A stretch of 64,000 nucleotides of DNA from Apis mellifera (lineage: Eukaryota; Arthropoda; Insecta; Hymenoptera; Apidae): positions 1,334,501 to 1,398,500 of the forward strand of contig NC_037642.1 in the NCBI RefSeq assembly GCF_003254395.2. Reading direction: 5' to 3'. The notes beneath the pieces are model-generated. The model did not search any database. It was given only the letters and a program-made list of their open reading frames with translations, and was not told the DNA's origin. The position numbers were made by a program, and so were the translations under genes. Positions 59,051-64,000 of this stretch are shown in pieces; positions within the stretch are counted from its first letter, which is position 1; every line of letters starts with the position of its first letter.

Positions 59051-62000
59051 TCCTGTAATCGTTGTTTGTTAAATCTGCTGCCCGTTTCAGCCTATGGAAA
59101 TTCGCTCGACTAAAACTCACGCTAATGTATGACTTACTAGAATGTAAGTGGATACGGATGTTTACTCGCGCGAGAAATTCGAATCTTCGAAGTGTACAAA
59201 ATATCCAATATGATATATCGTTTTGCAATTGTAAGATATCTGTAGTAGTGCAATTGTAAAGTTGTTCGAACAACGAGTAGAGAATCTCGAGGTATTTGGA
59301 ATAATGTTTGTATCTATAATGTTAGTAAAGGTAGATCTTTATCATCTTCCAAACACTTCAAGTTGGGGGTTACTCGAGACTCGGTAGATAAAGTAGAGGA
59401 AACAAATAATCTTTTACGCTCGCTCGAAATACTTCAACTAGTTGGAGGTACTCGAAAAATTGAAATAAAATTGATAAAGTAAACATTTTTCAATTTTATA
59501 AGAAACTTTCTCAAATTTGTTCGCTAATTTAAATTTTAAAAAAGATAAAATAGTTAGTTAAAATATATATACACGAATTTATAGAGCTTTTCGATAAAAA
59601 ATAATTAATCAAACGGATTGCAAAAATTGCAAAAATTTTCCTGAGAAAAGAAGAAAATATCTGACTATAAATATCTAATTATCGTTAAATTTGTTACAAT
59701 CTCAATATCGATCTCGAATCGTCCGATCCTTGGAATCGTAAAATTTAATACGCACTCTAATTCCACGTCTTTTACGCAACGGCTCGAGATCGATTGTGAG
59801 GTGAAGCGGAGCGCGAACACGAAACCGATGACTCTTTTAATGAAATTGTAGCCGAAAGACGGTACTAAAGGATGTCGAGGAGGAAACCAAGTTTAAATAA
59901 AGATCGCGCATGTGGGTCAGCCGGCGTGGCGTGCATCGTGCATGTGCGTTACGCAAGCTGATTCCGCAGCGCGCATCACTTGCATCGAGCTTTGTTAAGA
60001 CGGCGCACACATTTTCCTACGGAGCTTTTAACGGAGCTGAAAAATCGGAGGTGAAATTTGTCAATCGTTACAAACGATTGAAACAAATTTGGAAATTATG
60101 GAATTTGGGATGCTGCATTCTTTTTTCTTCGATTCTTATTTATTGGTAATCAGATTATTTGATAGATTGTTTGATAATTATATCATGGGGTGCATGATGA
60201 AAATAATTAAAAGTAGGGCGAGCGAAATATTAAATTGTTATTATAGGAATAAATGTAGTAATATGTTTTGATTCTTCTTACAATATAATAATTTTTAGAA
60301 TAATAAAATTTTGAAATTGAAAAAAAAAAGTAATAAAATTACAATTAGAAATTCGAAATTTAGAATTTGTATTTATTAAAAGTGTTTAAAAGTTTTTTTA
60401 TGTCGCAGAAAGTATATATTTTTATTTCAGGGCCAATAAATTTTAACAATTAATAATATAATTTACGTAATAATTCTTCTCAGGATTCGCAATGAAAGAA
60501 TTGAAGTTTGGAAAAAATATACATATTATTTGTATAGATGTAAAATATAATCAAAAATAATTTATTTAGATCTCGAATCGATTGAAAATTATTTCCAATA
60601 TATTCGTTTTTAATATCGATGCTCAGCATTGAAGTATCATGCGATCTTTCATTGTTGAATCCATTTCATTGTTGAATTATATATTGAATACGAGTTTCAT
60701 ACTTTCATGTGGCTTCTTACAAAGTATGCTGCACATAACTAGATATAAGAGTTGAAACTATATTTATACATTTTCTCTTCTCCGTCTCGTATTTCTCTAA
60801 CGCAGTCGCCAGTGAAGTATTTGTAACAATTTTACCAAGAAATTATCCTCACTAAATATACATAAATATAAAATCTTTTTTCTATTTTCGTAAAGAAAAT
60901 ATTTGTTATTTAAATAGATAGATTTTTATTATTAAGTATCTAATTGAGATTAACTAAATCTATCTAAAAAAATAATTAATTCTGTTTTCGAATAATTCAG
61001 ACAATAATAATATTGTTCCAAAACAATTTTTATTATTATTTAAAAATTGTAGAGTTGTTAAAATCTTTTTAGTATTACTAATAAGAATTGTATTGATAAT
61101 ACAATAGAATATATTTATTAGAAATAGAATTATATATTATATGTCAAATATTATTCGTGTCGAAAGTAATAAATAATTATATTAGATTAAAATTAAAATT
61201 GATTGATTGTGAGAATGAAAATCGATGAAATTGATACATTGTAATCAATGATTATCAATCATTGCATGATTGAAAGAGATAAAATTTGTTAATTTAATTA
61301 TCCTATTAATTTCCATGTTATATATCAAAAATTATTACCAATAATCTCAAATATCCATGCTCGCCTACAATCCACAAAAATCTAAAATCATTCATAATTC
61401 TCAATAAATGGAAGAATACATTTGATTTACGAAATATATTTCACATGAAGGGAAATGGGAAAAGAATTTGCAAGCAAAAGAATGTGATGTGGTATTTAAT
61501 ATCCTATTTAAAATTAAAGTATAAAATAAAAATTTTTTTAATCGAACAAATGAAACAAAACCGATAAAGTTACTTAATATCTCTCATCCCACGTCGATCA
61601 GACCTTTTCCAAAAACTTTAACCCTGTTTTGTGCCGATAAAGAATAAGATAAAACTAAACCTAAGTGTAACAGAAGAAGATATATATCGAAGAGGATCGT
61701 GAAAAGGAGAGGGACGAAAGGAAATCAGTCGAGCCACGTGCGCCGCGTCGACCTCGGCTAAATATTTATCCGCACGTTCTTCACGAGGGTTGTCACGTTA
61801 CAGTTTTCGAGATGACGCGACGTGACGAGGGCCACGCTATACGCGACACGCTTTATCCGTCGTCTTTCGTTCTTCTTCTTCTTCTTCTTTTTTTTTTTGC
61901 TTTTTATCCCCAAAGACAGGGCTGGTTTTACGAGCACGAGAGAATCTATCGGCGGAACGAGCGGGAATGTCGTCAGCTTGTAAAACCGAATGAAAAACTG

Positions 62001-64000
62001 GGAGGAGAGCCGCCAATAATACGACCACGTTTCTCAGAAAAATCGAAATATATGCAGTCGTAAATTGTTATGCGTTTCTCTTTGCGTATATTTGTGTATA
62101 TATATTTGAATATTAATAATTTCGTATAATTGAGTGTTACAAGGTTGTATCTTGTGAGGATGATTAATTTTGAAGCGAGGTTTCGAAAATTCGATCAAAT
62201 TCGTTACAATCGATAAACAATTATTCGTATTTTTATTATTATCGTGGCAGGTTAGATCTTTTAGTTTTGAGATGAAATTTAATTTTGTTCGATTATTTAT
62301 TAAATTGAGTGTACGATTTATACCTCATTGTCCAGCAGATTCCAGCAGATTTAAATTCAACGATAATCTAATCCAAGTATATTACTTGAATACTTGAATT
62401 ATTATGTTTTTGTACACGAAATCATTCCATTTCAAAAGATAAATAATACAATTTCGAATTTAGTGTCTAAATGTACCACCAATATTGTCAATTTAAAACT
62501 CAATGCTAGTTAAATACAACTTGAATAATATTTTATTACGTATTATCATAATAAATAAATTTAAAATTCAGCATATATAAAGAAATATTATAAATATATG
62601 AAAAAATAAATCAGAGTTATTAAAAACACTCGATTAATTTTATATTTAAACCATATTCAATTATTCAAATATTACTTTCAATAAACTTTACAAACATTGA
62701 AGCTATTTTTAACAGTATAATATTCACAATTTCAAAGATATACTTTAATATATAATTTAAGATAATGCGATTAAGAAACAATATTAAAATTTAGATACAT
62801 TGCATTGATCTCAAGAAACGTTGAAACTCGTTCCATTATTTTCCAATAATTATTTTTCATTCTCCTCAATAATCGACATAACAAACGACTTTAGACGTTG
62901 AAGAAAATTCCACAAATCGTCACCCATTTCATCGAAATGTGTCTTGTGAGACAAGTTCAGGTGCTTCGATTCCAAGGATAGAATTCTCCCCTTTCTTATT
63001 CTGGCAGTTTGTTCCACCCTCCTTCTATTCTTCCTCCTCCATATTATCTCTCGAAGAAGGCGCGTAAAATGAAGAGCTCGAAAAGAAAAGGGAATGACCG
63101 ATTCTTCGCCGAGGGTATCCTAATCCCGGCCTAGACGACGCGAGATTTATTTCCACGGTGGGTGGCCAACGTCGTCGGCTTTGTTGCGACGGATAGATTG
63201 GAATTAGATTTTATTTGCACGATTAAATGCGGGAAACACGGCGAGTGATTGCGACGGCGGTGGCGCTCGTCTGTCTTTCGGAGAGACGAGCTTTCGATCG
63301 TGGAGGATTTTCTGCACGGTTCTCACGGTGATTGATTAATTTCAATCGAGATGGCGGTGGTTTCGAAAGAGAAAATCGGGGATGATTATGGAAATTAAAG
63401 GAAAATGTGAAAATGTGAAGTTTTTAAAAAATTGTAATTTATATTGTTATTAATGGATTTTTATATGGAACGAGTTCAGATATTTATGATATTGAAATGT
63501 AAATTTGTTAGATTTATATTTGTACAAAATTGTATAAATATCGTATAAGAAGTTTTCTCATAATTTTTTGGAAAAAAGATATAAAGTATGATATATGTTT
63601 CGATAAGATATCTGATGCTTCTACAGATAAAGAATTCTACCAATTTTCAATATTATCAGAAAATATATAAATATATATTTCCATAAAGATTTACACAATC
63701 TAGTTATTAAATATAAAGTTTATACTTGTGATTCGTTCAATTTTTTGATCTTCTTATGGAAATTTTGAAATATTACACAGCAGCCTAAAAATCTAGAAAA
63801 ATTACTTATTAATAACGGATATTCAATTTCAGTTAGAATTACATTTCCACGGATGAAGAATACATAGAAATGATGTATCAAATTAAAATTCCATCTTATG
63901 TGATTATAATTAATAAGTTGTATTAGATATCCTAAAATAATTTTCTATCCGTATATTCCATACCCATCAATTTCCTATTTCTTTTTTTGTAAATTTTATC
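59051..64000. other. No gene seen; AT-rich intronic DNA with CpG-richer patches
   Basis: CpG-richer patches occur at about 59750-60050, 61600-62060 and 62960-63370; the rest is AT-rich. A (CTT)n/T run lies at about 61868-61900. No exon with coding character, RNA gene or transposon was recognised through to the window end. Confidence 0.55.

Noticed and set aside
1..64000. CRISPR arrays, operons, phage or bacterial systems
   Set aside because: Composition, spliced exon, NUMTs and mariner show insect nuclear DNA; the tandem arrays lack the repeat-spacer pattern.
1..64000. Known insect microRNAs
   Set aside because: No mature sequence I know (for example let-7, bantam, miR-1, miR-9, miR-184, miR-2) was seen on either strand by eye; a proper search was not possible.

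Overview
Organism and type of sequence: animal nuclear DNA, almost certainly from a bee close to Apis. AT-rich stretches alternate every few kb with short CpG-dense blocks, a pattern known from honeybee. The window also holds a decayed mariner transposon, many simple and tandem repeats, and two nuclear copies of mitochondrial DNA (NUMTs). One NUMT reads as Apis-like cytochrome b with TGA used as tryptophan. There are no prokaryotic-style genes, no operons and no long conserved open frame. Nearly all computed ORFs come from low-complexity or CpG-rich noncoding DNA. Layout: positions 1-19650 are noncoding, either upstream of or intronic to an unidentified gene. They carry CpG-rich blocks, a degenerate minisatellite (6260-6985), a duplicated CpG-rich element (7241 and 8465), a tandem duplication (7806-8178) and an internally deleted mariner (9005-9876). 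Positions 19650-21450 form the largest CpG island. It looks like the promoter and noncoding first exon of a plus-strand gene, with a strong splice donor after 21095. Positions 33390-34180 hold a second promoter-like region: a TATA box, a short upstream ORF, and an ATG at 34100 whose nine codons run exactly to a splice donor at 34126. The best supported coding segment is a 63-base internal exon at 55430-55492. It has a branch-point-like site, a polypyrimidine tract, AG and GT borders, and is open in one frame only. How the pieces fit together: exon 1A (to 21095) joined to 55430 would start translation at ATG 55475, giving MTAINS and onward. Exon 1B (ATG 34100) joined to the same exon is in frame and gives a 24-residue-longer N terminus starting MARVLLLDT. 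I infer two alternative promoters giving two N termini of one gene whose remaining exons lie to the right of this window. I could not identify the gene from these few residues. The rest (21.1-55.4 kb and 55.5-64 kb) would be its long introns. They hold five-unit and three-unit tandem arrays, a decayed array of about 85 bp period, the two ND6-containing NUMTs in opposite orientation, hairpins and several CpG-rich blocks that may be enhancers.
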